Below, one piece after another: positions 1-11,194 of a DNA stretch of 64,000 nt. Source of the DNA: Blastomyces gilchristii SLH14081 (taxonomy: Eukaryota > Ascomycota > Eurotiomycetes > Onygenales > Ajellomycetaceae); assembly GCF_000003855.2 (NCBI RefSeq), contig NW_003101676.1:1610720-1674719 (forward strand), read 5' to 3'. Both the position numbers and the translations under genes were made by a program. Within the stretch, counting starts at the first letter, position 1, and every line of letters begins with the position of its first letter. The notes beneath the pieces are model-generated. The model ran no database searches, was not told the origin of the DNA, and worked only from the letters and a program-made list of their open reading frames with translations.

Positions 1-721
1 TAACTACTTATAAGATGATTGATATAATCTTCTTCTATACACAGAGATCACTATCAACAGTTAAGATACTGTTTCAACAGATATAAGCTTATTCTTTCTT
101 ATACATGAATATTACATGAAAGTGTTGAATCTTCTAGAGATTACACAGTTTACACTGAATCTCTGCAGTCTGATTTAAATCACTGATAATATAGTAATAA
201 AGCTCTGAGATATCTATAACTGAGCAGAGGTCTTCATGACAACTGTAAAATAAGATTAAGAAGATTAAATCAATATTTAATAAGATTCTGCAGAACAGTA
301 TAAGATAGAAGATCTTGTATAATTGAATCTCAAGAATATATGAATCACATATTCATCTCATATACTAGACTATCATCATGTCAGATATAAAGTGATAGAA
401 GTTCTAGATAGTTACAACTACTATCTTGATACATTATCAGAGATTTATAATATATTTCACACAAGCTTACTCTGCTATGCTATCACTGATCTATTCTCTT
501 CTCAGCTGACTTCTGACTGACAGTTGTCAGATATCATAGAAGAAGATAATGAGCTTAAGTGAGAGATTGAGAATATTCTCAATGAGAGATTCTGCAGCTG
601 CAGCTGATAATATCTTGTGAAATGAGTCAGCTATGATTAACTGATCTGAACTCTGAGTTCTGTGTTATTCAAAACAGTAGCCCTTGACTGATGAGAACTG
701 CTTCTGAAAAGAAGAGGCTAA
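1..721 (+). mobile_element. Ty3/gypsy chromovirus Pol C-terminus (degenerate)
   Basis: Reading forward through stop codons, about 300-520 matches the end of a gypsy integrase and the post-integrase module, with blocks resembling KVIEVLDSYNYYLDTLSEI and a following FHTSLL motif. About 540-690 reads as a chromodomain: an EEDNEL..EIENILNERF start, then YLVK*VSYD with TGA where tryptophan belongs. A purine tract (AAAAGAAGAGG, about 708-718) sits just before the LTR and is a good polypurine tract. Many sense codons are now TGA/TAA, so it is not functional. The 5' part lies outside the window. Confidence 0.8.
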
Positions 722-1083
722 TGTGATGAGCTGTACTCAATCAATTATATAGACTATTTCATTACACTTCACAGATTCCAATCACTTCATTCTTGAATAT
801 GTATGCTCTGATTCTCAGCCATTCTTGATTGCTGATTCTCGGCTGCTATGAATGCATACACTTCAATTCTCAGCCATTCTCAATTGCTGATTCTCAGCTG
901 CTATGAATGCATGTATATTCTTCCACCCTGAAGCTTCACTGCATACATCATCACATACATGTATAAATATTCATCTTGATTGCTGATTCTTGCACTTTCT
1001 CTTTCTTTTCTTCTCTAACATTTTTATCTTTGTTATATAAGACTTATATATTATATCAATCTAATCGGTGTAGGCCTCTTACA
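722..1083 (+). repeat. 3' LTR of the gypsy element
   Basis: The block starts TGTGATGAG right after a purine tract and ends CTCTTACA, an imperfect terminal inverted pair of TG...CA type. It holds a TATAAATA box at 962-969, as expected for an LTR promoter, and an internal 47-bp direct duplication (811-857 and 866-912, three differences). Chromodomain coding sequence lies directly upstream. The matching 5' LTR is outside the window, so the exact start is inferred from the purine tract and the TG/CA ends. Confidence 0.7.
811..912. repeat. Tandem 47-bp duplication inside gypsy LTR
   Basis: Two 47-bp copies (811-857, 866-912; period 55) begin ATTCTCAGCCATTCT and end GCTATGAATGCAT. They differ at three positions, all transitions. 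They lie in the U3 region upstream of the LTR TATA box and may be duplicated promoter elements. Confidence 0.85.
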
Positions 1084-3600
1084 GTATTGAACAGTCTCAT
1101 TCTTGAACTTTAAAAAATATACTCAACAGTAGCAAGTTATATCACAGATAATAAGTATTCAGTATTTAATTCTCTGATAGAACTCTAAGAGATAATCAGA
1201 GAGATCTTTCAATATATATTCACTGTCTACAAGATTAATATAAATCTTCTTAATAAGTTAAATAGATCTAGATATCAGTGTTTTTGAATAATCTCATATC
1301 ATATCTGTCTTAATACATTTCTTGCAAAAGAACTTAGTCTTAGAATCTTTAATTATAACTTCAGTATGAGAATTCTTAGTCATAGTAATTATAGCATCAG
1401 TGTGAATATGATTAAGATTGTAGTATCAATTTAAAAGAGTCTTTGATATCTTTGATATCTGTGTTTTCATATTAGCAGAATCAATGTTATTAATAGTAGT
1501 AATAGTAGTCATAGAAAAATCAACTTTTCAGTTAAAATTATACTCATAAAATATTATAATATACTTGACTGTCTTGTTCAGATAATTGAGATTCTCATTA
1601 AACTTCTATTTATTAATCTTATATATGTTGTTCTGAGTGATCTGAACTGTATGAAAAATAACACTGTTTAAGACTCTGCAAATGAAAAATGAGAGAATAG
1701 TGAAAGATAATATAAATCAGAATCTCTGATTTTCAAGCTTTATAAATAAGAGCAGATTAACTGTAATATTAGAAATATAGTAAATATTCTGTAAGTTAAT
1801 ATTATCACTCTCAATCTTCAAGGTGATAGTTTTAATCTTCTTAATAAACTCAGTTTCCTCAGTCACAGAATTGACAGAGATGTTATTATTAAAAGATTTG
1901 ATATTTAAGAAAGAATAAAGTGTATCTGTTATATTCAGACTTATATATGTATTCAAATATCAAGATCTAGAGAATGATTTTTCAGTGACTGTGAAAGAGA
2001 AATAGAACTTAATCTTTGTAATTACTGTATTTACTGCTGATTAAGAACTTATTAAGTCATTCTTCTTCTCTTTCTTCTTATTATCATTCTTCTTATTCAT
2101 CTTCTTTTTATTTTTATCAGAGTGTAAGATGAAATATCTATTAATAGTATATTCATATCTTCTGCAGTGAGTGCACTTTTATACAGATATATTTTTATTC
2201 TTATCTTTATTCTTATTCTTTTTCACAGTCACAGAATCAGTCTGAGACTGCTTTTTTCACTTAATAATAATCTTCTTAAATGTACAATTAATCAGTTGCT
2301 TCATTAAATTATTAATATCAATATTGATAATGAGTCTCTGACTAGTGAAGAAAAACTCATTTAATTATATCTTAATAAATGATCTTTGATAATCTTGTAG
2401 ATTGTTAAGAAAAAGATTATAATATATATCTTCAGTACTCTGACAGAGCTTCTTGTGATAGATAATAAAATAGCAGAAATATCTTTGAAAAGTAAGATAG
2501 TTACTATTCTTAACTTATAATTTTATCAATTTCTTAAAGATATTAACTCATTCTTCAGTTAGTGATATTATATATTTAATATTGATCTTGTCTTACAGAG
2601 CTATAGCATTGTCAGCTTTTAAGATTTCAATAGTAATTTAAATATTTTCAATAAGACTTGATAGTATACATCTATATAGAGACTTAGAACAGATTTTTCA
2701 CTTCTCAGAATTAATATAATATATAAAAGAAGATTCTCATTAAGTTTTTAATAGAATGTTAATTTCATTAATAACTTTTACATCAGTTAATATATCAATA
2801 TATCAGACTTTATAATTAGAGTTATTAAATGTGATCACTGATTTAATATCTAGTGTATATTTAACTTTCTTCTGATATTTCTGTAACTCATCTCTCATAG
2901 TATCTCTTTATACAGAGACAGATGTAGTGAGATGTTAAGTGATTTCAGCTGCAGTCATTTGATTTTATAGTATTATCTGTATAAGATTCATAAGATTGTC
3001 TGCAGTGTAATAGATAGATTGATTCAGATCATCATTAAAAGTTAGCATTTCAGAGATGAGAAATAGTGAAGAATTTATTAAGTTAAAAGATTCTGTAGAT
3101 AAATATTAACTCTACTTTCTCTTATTTTAAAACTTCTTCATTATTTCATCATTAAATTTCATACTCTGGTGAAAACTGACATCAGTCTTATCTTATAACT
3201 CAGAGACTTTCTCATAATAAGTAATTATTCTATCAATAAGTTATCTAGTAGAGTAAGTAATTCTGAGTCTTGAGCTGAACTCTGAAGTAACAGATGTATC
3301 ACTTATATTAAGATAACTCTGCTTCTTCTAGATATGTAAAAAAAAAAAAAGTAATATTCTTCATAATAGAGAATACACTTTTCAAAAGTTAAAAGTATAT
3401 GAATCTACTGATCAGTGAATTTGAAAAAAATAAAATATCTCTAATAAAAAGTAAAAGTCTTTTCAAAAAGATAAACTACTCTTATCAAAAATGTTGATAC
3501 AATATTTTAAAAAGAAAAATATGCCATTCAGGCTATAATCTGTAGAATAGTTGAAGATTGTATTGATAGATCTATCTATAAGAACATAATATAGTGATGA
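1084..3600 (-). mobile_element. Ty1/copia retrotransposon remnant (gag-PR-IN, RT missing)
   Basis: Read on the minus strand, 3300-2100 is a Gag-like region ending in a zinc knuckle at about 2178-2119 (KCTHC, then a mutated GH/C half). Next comes a protease-type segment (about 1956-1717) with the copia-like NIYYISNITVNLLLFIKLE string. The integrase follows, with a C-x2-C finger and a catalytic-type aspartate (CDITCY, about 1130-1120). The order Gag-PR-IN identifies Ty1/copia. Reverse transcriptase and RNase H are absent: the integrase stops where the gypsy LTR begins at 1083/1084. This suggests the gypsy element inserted into it. Numerous stops; non-functional. The 5' LTR expected near 3350-3600 could not be delimited. 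Confidence 0.75.
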
Positions 3601-3619
3601 GTCACATGATCTAGTGAGA

Positions 3620-3762
3620 TGTTGATGATTACTACACCTACTCTAGTCACGTGCCACCTCAATCTATTTATTTAGTGTAACTCATGTAGTTAGATTATAA
3701 CACAATAATGTTATTCTTCAAGAGATTATGAAGCTCTTCACAAGCAATGAATAATTACAACA
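3620..3762 (+). repeat. 5' LTR of copia element (mutated copy)
   Basis: A 143-bp terminal repeat starting TGTTGATGATTACTAC and ending TTACAACA. Its first 104 bases align without gaps to 8705-8808 with 12 differences, all C-to-T or G-to-A relative to the 3' copy. The last 39 bases are too diverged to align confidently. Confidence 0.85.
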
Positions 3763-4159
3763 ATGTGCTAAATTGACATCTTCACACATCATTACAAGCG
3801 TGCCTAGATGATTTATTGATTAATTGAACTCATGATGAACCTGAGATTGAGTGAAAAGCCTGACTTAACAAAGAATTACATGTCAACATGTAGGAGAAGA
3901 AATTCACAAATGTCTGAAGCATAAAAAGAATTGAGCATGAGCTTATCAACATCTGCAATGAACTGAAAAGTGACTGTCTCAGAGGCATTTGAGCCAGATG
4001 AAACCATTGCAGAAGAACAGTCTGACAAGTTCAATGTATACAAAGACTCAGTTGAAGATATCAGTGAGATGTCAGACAATGTGAGAGGCTCAAGTGACTG
4101 AAATAACAATAGCTCAGTGAGTGAGAAGACTTGTATAAGGCTTGAAATTGCAAGACTTC

Positions 4160-7100
4160 AGCATGAGGTTGAGTGAATGAAGACTAGTAGAAGTGACTCT
4201 GCAGGTGATGAGATGAGAGCAGACCTGACAGAATATCTTCAATGAAAAGAGAAGACATCTGTTATAATGAAAGTTCTTGAAGAATTCAGAAGCTAAGTAA
4301 GATTCATCAAAAGATTAATAGTTCTCACTGAATTCATTAACTATTCAATGTGAAGAGAGGAAATTCTTTTGACTGCAGAACAGTCTGAAATCAATGATAT
4401 TCTTGAAGATAATAATCTTGATGAGAATGCTATCATGAACATGCAATGTTTCTAAAAAGAATGCAATCTTTGATTATATAATTATATATAGTCTGCAATT
4501 GCTCTGCAGGCCAAGGCTTATTTCACTATACTCAAGAAATTCAAGTTGTCTGCTTATGCTCTATAAACTATCATAGAGGATAACTTTTCTGAGAGATCTG
4601 CTGTTTACAGAACTTATCTGTTTAAGAAACTGATTAGTATGACTGCTAAGTCAAAAGACTCAGATCACACTTTCATTGAATGTCTGATTGCTATAAGAAC
4701 TGATTATATCTGTCTAGAATATGAGATTCCAGATGTCATGTTTTTTAACAGACTGCTTACAGGAGTTAACAGAGATTGAGTCTTATTTATAAGAAATTGA
4801 ATGAATCAAATTGACAAAGATAATACTTAATTCTTAGAGAACAATTTTATAGGCCTGTGCTATGATATTCTTTTGTGACTCTCTGCTGCAAATGAAGCAA
4901 ATACTGATATGTCTAGAAATTCTATCAATAACACACAAGATAAGAATAAGAAAGACAAGAACAAAGAGAAAGACAATAACAAGAACAAGAACACTGAATT
5001 CAAACCTGAATATAGAGATAATGATGCGAGGACCTGCTATCATTGTTAAAAGATTGATTATATTCAGACTGACTGTTGGAAGAAATACTCTGAGAAATGT
5101 TCTTCAAACTCCAATATGAATAGAAACAAGGATAAAGACAAGAATGCAGAGAATACAGGTGCTGCTTCTATTTACAATGTCATAAAGCAAGTATTTTGCA
5201 TCAAAGAAAAGGCCTATACAAGTGATCAGATAGAAAAAGATACCTGGATTTTAAACTCTGAATCAGGTGCTCACATCACACCTCACAGAGATCTTGTCAT
5301 GATAAAACCTCAGAAGATGAAAGTGATGTTGAAAATGACAGACAGAATGATAGTCTCTGCTGCAGCTATAGAAGATATAAAGATTTCAGTGAAAGAGACA
5401 GATATGCTGTTAAATGATGTTCACTATATTCTGAAGTTAGAAGTGAATCTCATAAGTATGAGTAAGCTTGTACATCAGAGTTATACCTATAAGCAGTTGA
5501 TATATGAGAATAATCATACTATGTTGATTATGTCTTCTGACTGCATGTTCTCATTTACAGCAAGATTAAATGAGAATGATATCTATGAGATGAAAAGGCT
5601 GATTATATACAGAGACTTGATCTGATTTGCTATACTTAATGATGATTTTGAACCTGTGAATACATTATGAGCAAAAGATGACACAATATTGACACTATCT
5701 GAAAGAAATGATACAAAGGTTATAGAACTTACAATAATGCAATGATATTAAAAGCTAGAACATCTAAATCTCATGAATATTGTAAAAATAATAGCAGATT
5801 CATATCTAGAGATGAGAATTATTAATTAATAAGCTTTATCATTCTGCAAAGTCTGTGTTCAGACAAAAATGACACATTCAATCTTCACATCTATGACATG
5901 AGCTGTCAAGCTGGCAATGAGATTCTTCATCAATCTAGCAGAGAGTGGAAAAACACTTTTCAACAGAAATGACATTCTCACTAGAAGAAATGCAAGCTAC
6001 TGATTGAATATAACAGATGATACAATCTGTTATAGATAAGTAATTCTTATGATGAGAAAGAAAGAATCTACTACAAGATTAATGAATTTCATCACAGATA
6101 TTGAGATAACTATACAATGTTAAGTTAGAACTCTACACTGAGATGATGAAGAAGAGTTCAAAAGTCAAGAACTTAAGACCTACTGTCAGAGCAAAGAAAT
6201 AGTATATGAAATGACTATATCTGACACATCACAATCAAATGATTCAGCAGAATGCATGAATCAAATAGTTACAGAAAAGACATGAAGTCTACTATTTAAT
6301 AGTGAATTAGAAAGAGAACTTTGAAATGAAGTAATACAAGCTGTGATCATAATGATCAACACATTCTCAACATTAACAAAGATATTTGAATATAAGAAAG
6401 AAACATTATTTACATCTTTTGAAGTGTGAACTGAGATGCAATCTTCTGTTCATTGAATACAGAGATAAGAGTGCAAGATCTATAAAAAGGATTTAAAAGT
6501 GTTAAATAAGCTTGCAGATAGAACTGATGACAAGAAATAACAGCTGATTGAATATCAAGAATTACATCAATATCATATGTGAGATTCTGTTGCACATCAT
6601 CTTGAGATTGCATGAGATATCATATTTGATGAAGCTCTTAACATGAGTGCAAATACACCTGTAAATACAGTGAGAGAATTCAATGAATTGTCTAATGAAT
6701 TGAATATTCTGAATGCTAGAGAGGAATAACAGCACTGCTTACTATAACACCTTACAAAGGAAAAGTCAGATGTTTTGAAGATGATTGTAAATAAGAACTT
6801 AGAGAGTGTAATTGATTCAATCTATCTTCTAGATGATGAGACACAGCTTGTCATGAATGAAGAGTCTGAAGACTCTGTTAATGAGAATGATTCTGTTCTA
6901 AGTGTTCTGACAGACTGATCAACTACACTGACAGAAGTCAAGAGAAGCTCAGACTGAGACTATTGACATGAGGCAATGAAAAAGAAGATTAAGATATTTG
7001 AATAGAAGAAGATATATATTATCATTGAGAAGGCTCTGGAAATGAATATTCTTACAGATAAATGAGTATATGATCAGAAATTCAATAATAAGAGAGAAAT

Positions 7101-8499
7101 CATCTGCTTTAGAGCTTGCTGAGTGATTAGAGAGTTCTTGCAATAGCAGAGTATTCATTATATGAGATTATATACTGCAGTGATATCAGGGTCTACATCA
7201 CACAGTCTATTCACTATATCAACTGTCAAAGAATGAAAGATCAAATTGATTGACTATGTATTCATGTTTTTGAATGACATACTATCACAGAATGAGATGA
7301 TCTATATGCAACTGCTCACAGGTGTTAAGCATAACAGAGAGAGCTTAGTGAGATTACTCTGCCAGAGTCTATATAAAATGAAGTAAGCTGTAAGAATATA
7401 GTATTTCCTTGCAACAGAGCATCTAACTACATTAAAATTCAAGATATTATCTTATAATGATGAATTTCTATATCATTCTGTTCACAAGATCTATCTGACA
7501 TTGCATGTTGATGATTATCAGGTGACAGGATCTCAAGAACAGTAATTAGACTGAGTATTGAGAGAGATTGTAAAGAGATTTGAGACAAAGAATGTTGAAG
7601 AGACTAAGTCATATCTTGAGATGAAGGTCAAATGTCAGAGGAATAGCAATCTAGCAGTTACACAGAGTCATTATATTGAGGAGATCCTTGAAGATTTCGG
7701 CATGAATAAGATAAATCCAGCTGGCACTCTGATGACAGCTGGTATATGACTGGAATTCTCACCTGATGAGAGAGGGGGATTGAATGATGACTTTACAGCT
7801 ACAAGATATTGTCAAGAATTGAAATCATTGCAATATTTGATCTCAAGCAGCTGGCCAGATCTGGTGTTTGTGGTCAACTATCTCTCGCATTTTAACTCGC
7901 ATCTGCACAAGGCATGTTGAGCAGCGTTGAAGCATGTCCTATGTTATATCAAGAAGATGAAAAACCTTGGCATATTATACAGGAAGAAGATTGATGATGT
8001 GAGCCTGAGTTCTGTGATATACTGTGATTTGAACTGGGCGGGGGCGGATTCTCAATACAAATTGACTACTGGCTATGTTATATTGATTAATGAGTCACTG
8101 ATCTCATGGTGTTCACAGAGACAGACATCTATTACTAAATCAATCACAGAAGCTGAATATATTGCAGCTAGCAAGGCAGCTTGTGAGGTAATCTGATTGA
8201 ATGATATGTTATATGATGCTGAGTTGATGAATGATGAAAAAGTGAAAATATGCTTGCACCTATGAGTTGACAATAAGGGAGCAATTGATCTAGCAAAGGG
8301 GAAATTCTTAACATGAAGATTGCATCACATTGAGATCAGATATCATATTCTTCATAATTTGATTAAAAAAGAGAAAATCATGATAAAATATGTTGATTCT
8401 ACAGCAAACATAGCTGACAGGCTTACTAAGTCACTGGTGAAGCCTGTGTTTGAAGATTTTATCAAAAGAATTGATTTGAAAGAGATCAGAAAGAAATAA
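4160..8499 (+). pseudogene. copia Gag-Pol polyprotein, degenerate
   Basis: One continuous frame interrupted by stops and ending with TAA at 8497-8499. In order: Gag (about 4500-4830); a CCHC zinc knuckle (about 5033-5080, CYHC..KIDYIQTDC); a protease with the active-site region mutated to WILNSESGAHIT (about 5240-5275); an integrase H/H/C/C finger (about 5755-5870); a reverse transcriptase with LHVDDYQVTGS, the YVDD box (7500-7540), and the following thumb region; and RNase H with SITEAEYIAAS and VDNKGAIDLAKG (8140-8300). Most stops are TGA in place of tryptophan or arginine, consistent with G-to-A change. The true Gag start cannot be set. No intact protein can be made from this copy. Confidence 0.85.
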
Positions 8500-8704
8500 T
8501 TGAATGATAATAATAATACAGTAAATCAATGAATTTTGCATGTATTTCTTGATTTTTACAGTTATTATTATACAGACACCTTTCCTAATGAGGAAATCAG
8601 GGTCTGATTGATGTAATTAATTATTATTGCATTTTTGAAAGATTTGAGAATGAGGGAGGCCCCGGGTGGCGGCTTATTATAGGCCACGGTGTAGCAAGGG
8701 GGGG

Positions 8705-8844
8705 TGTTGGTGATTACTACACCTACCCTAGTCACGTGCCACCCCAACCTATTCATTTAGTGTAACTCGCGTAGTTAGATTACAACACAACAACGTTATC
8801 CTCCAAGATGGGATCGCTAACCGCGACGGCCGTAACGGCCAACA
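8705..8844 (+). repeat. 3' LTR of copia element (well preserved)
   Basis: A 140-bp repeat beginning TGTTGG and ending CCAACA, a perfect 6-bp inverted terminus. It follows a polypurine tract (about 8695-8704). It keeps CpG-rich sequence (CCGCGACGGCCGTAACGGCC at 8821-8840) that is lost in the 5' copy. The CACGTG hexamer at 8733-8738 is kept in both LTRs. Confidence 0.88.
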
Positions 8845-9860
8845 ATTTGTTAAAGCTTATTATTAATCAATATCAATCTTCAATATAGAATTAACAGTAG
8901 TAGTGAGTAACAGTAGAGTAGTATAAGTATGAATAACAATAACAATAATCAGTGATAATAATACAATAAAATCAAGTTAAAAATCAAAGCCAATCTAATA
9001 TAACAAGCTCATGAAACAAAAGATATTATCAACAGAAGAAAAGCGGACAAGATAATTAGTAACTAAATGTAAAAGATTCAAGAATAAAAAAGAGGCTGTT
9101 TGTTTCACCTCAATCAACCCATGAACGCCTGAGTGTACAGATTATCAAATATAAAAAAATTACAAAAAATAAAATTAGTATGATCATGAAATGTAGCCAA
9201 AAAACACTGTACATCCAGAGTACAGTACTTCATAAATGAGACCGAACCCAAGAGCACGGCGCCCTAACATGAACCTCCTCCATCAAATGACAAATGGAGA
9301 CAATATCCAATAAGCCAACCAATGCTTTCCAGGTCTAGGGGAACACCTTGGCCAAATGTCTATTTTCATTTCACACCACAACTCCCCGTTCTCCATCCCT
9401 TCCACCTCAAAAACGTTCGTTTTATAAAATATGAACGCGGTGGTTGATCCTCAACTCAGCTCAATCCTTTCCTTCGGACTTCTGCTGGATCCGAGTTTGA
9501 TCATCCCTCTGGCTTTCGTGCGGTTGGAGACATATGATCTGGCTGTACGGTGTACGCCGGATCCTGCCCTAGGGAGAGAGCAGGTCGAATCATGAGATGA
9601 GAGGAGGATAGTCAAAAAAGAAAAGCCGAAGCAAAAAGGAAAAGCAAAGGAATTGGACAAGGGTCATTTGAAACCAAAACACAACAAATGGGCAAAAAAA
9701 CAAAAAACCAGTTTTGTGTATTTAACATCACATCCAACATTTTTACCCCGCCAAATTTGAATTTTATACCGCCGATTTGCGCCGTGATTTTGATACTTTT
9801 TTACCGGACTTTTTCCTTTCTCTTTTTTTCGTTTATTTCCCCCTGTTTCGCAAGTTTTTT
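8845..9860. other. AT-rich flank passing into ordinary intergenic DNA
   Basis: 8845-9230 is AT-rich, simple in composition, with no recognisable element. From about 9240 the base composition becomes normal, marking the right edge of the repeat island. A GTACAGTAC motif lies at 9220-9228. I see no gene here; the short open frames lack family features. Confidence 0.6.
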
Positions 9861-11149
9861 TTAAAACCCATCCCCCTCCTTCCACACTCTTCCAGCCTCC
9901 TCAGCACGTATTCGCGGATCTTTCCCCCGTTCCTTCGCCTGCTCAACCATCTTTGCCAACTCCTGCTTCTTGTCCTCTATCTCACGCTCCAGAACCTCAT
10001 CTCTCCCGGGCTCAGGCTTCTCCAGTTTCTGAATCTCCTCGTCCGACAAGCCTTTCTCGATCGCCTCCTGAATCTCCTTACTTAACTCCTTCCATTTAAA
10101 TAGTTCCCACTCCTTGGCACGTCTCTGGCGAGCGAGGTCAAAATATTCATCCAGTCCCTTAGCGCCACCGAAACATACGCCGAACCCGTCGCAGTAACAC
10201 GCATGCTGCGCGGGACAGAAGACGTTCTTGCCCGTGAACACAACCTGCCAGAGATACTCCCACACGCGGCCGGAGATATAATTTTGCAGTTCCGTACGCA
10301 GGATCCAATCGCGGTAGAAAACGTATCTAGATCTCGGGATGGCGCGCGCGCGCTCGCGGGAGACTGCGAATTGGGCGCAGCAGGCCTGCGACAGGACCGT
10401 GGGGACTTCCGCAAAGGGGAAAAGCTCACTCCACGCTTTCGCAAGGATTGCTTCCTCCGGCTTGCTGGGGTCCGCTTCTTCTTTTTCTGGGTGTATCCAG
10501 TCCGGGCAGCCGGGGCCCCAGTTACAGCGCAGATTCATGTATCCGTCACGCATGACGCGTTCGCTGCTTAGCCTATTGATTAGTTCGGCGGCTTTGAAGT
10601 CTAACGGCTCTTCGTTGTGCCAGCTATTGCCGTGGGAATGCATGAATATCATGATGTCTGGGAGGTTGTCGTAGTGGTCGATGAGGTAGGTGAGGTAGAC
10701 CATTGCTTCATTGCCCTTGTTGGCGGGCGGGTGGAGAGTTGCGGAAGGATCATCGACGACGTAAACGAACTGTTGCACATGCTGGACCTGGGAGGAGATC
10801 CAGCTGACGTCTTCCTTTTGTAGACGGGGGATGATCAAGGCTCTTGAGTAGTGGGAGCCGGGTGGTTTGGGAACTCCTGGGTTCAATATTAGAGTTACTG
10901 CGATATGGGTGATGTTGAAGTAGCGACGACTCTTCTTGTTGTTAGGAAGCGGGAGAACCAACCGGGGGAGAAGTGTGAGAAGTATCCCCGAGTGGGAGCT
11001 TTTTCTTCGGATGCATGTTCGATCAATGGGCCGGCGAAATTCCTGTGGTTTCTGGCGACGTGCCTATACCAGCTCAGAGTGACTAGGAAGGCAAGGATGG
11101 TGAGGAGAGCGAAAGGCCGCCGCACGAGGGCCAAAGGTCGTGAGTACAT
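9861..11149 (-). CDS. DUF3431 family protein with N-terminal membrane anchor
   Basis: Two exons on the minus strand, 11149-10963 and 10897-9861, give 407 aa. The 65-bp intron (GTTGGT...CGCAG) restores frame across a phase-1 codon. Residues 1-30 hold a basic start followed by a hydrophobic segment (FALLTILAFLVTL), suggesting a signal anchor and a type II, probably Golgi or ER-lumenal, protein. The body carries the DUF3431 hallmarks: VDDPSATLHPPANKGNEAM, a DYL-like LIDHYDNLPDIMIFMHSH block, and cysteine-containing NLRCNWGPGCPDWIHP. The C-terminal 80 residues are charged and probably coiled coil (E/K/R-rich). The function of the family is not established; some members sit near glycosyltransferases, but that is not seen here. 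A TATATATA tract lies about 25-45 bp upstream of the ATG. The donor is weak, so the exon junction is less sure than the gene. Confidence 0.85.
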
Positions 11150-11169
11150 TATCGGATTGATTCATCCGT

Positions 11170-11194
11170 GGATATATATACCTCTATATATGGG
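11170..11194 (-). promoter_or_regulatory. TATA-like tracts upstream of the DUF3431 gene
   Basis: Two TATATA tracts (about 11171-11180 and 11184-11192) lie 20-45 bp before the start codon at 11149. The distance is short for a full 5' leader, so the transcription start or the start codon may differ from the one chosen. Confidence 0.4.

Larger units (their letters stand above)
3620..8844 (+). mobile_element. Near full-length Ty1/copia LTR retrotransposon
   Basis: A 5.2-kb element bounded by a 5' LTR at 3620-3762 and a 3' LTR at 8705-8844. A G-run polypurine tract (AAGGGGGGG) lies immediately before the 3' LTR. Between them one reading frame carries Gag, zinc knuckle, protease, integrase, reverse transcriptase and RNase H in copia order. 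The 5' half is strongly AT-enriched and stop-ridden; the 3' kilobase is much less altered. No convincing target-site duplication is visible: the 5 bases at 3615-3619 and 8845-8849 differ. Confidence 0.9.

Noticed and set aside
8845..8860. Apparent continuation of LTR similarity beyond CCAACA
   Set aside because: A short AACAAT.TG.TAAA likeness to 3758-3772 includes transversions and is too short; the TGTTGG/CCAACA termini define the LTR better.
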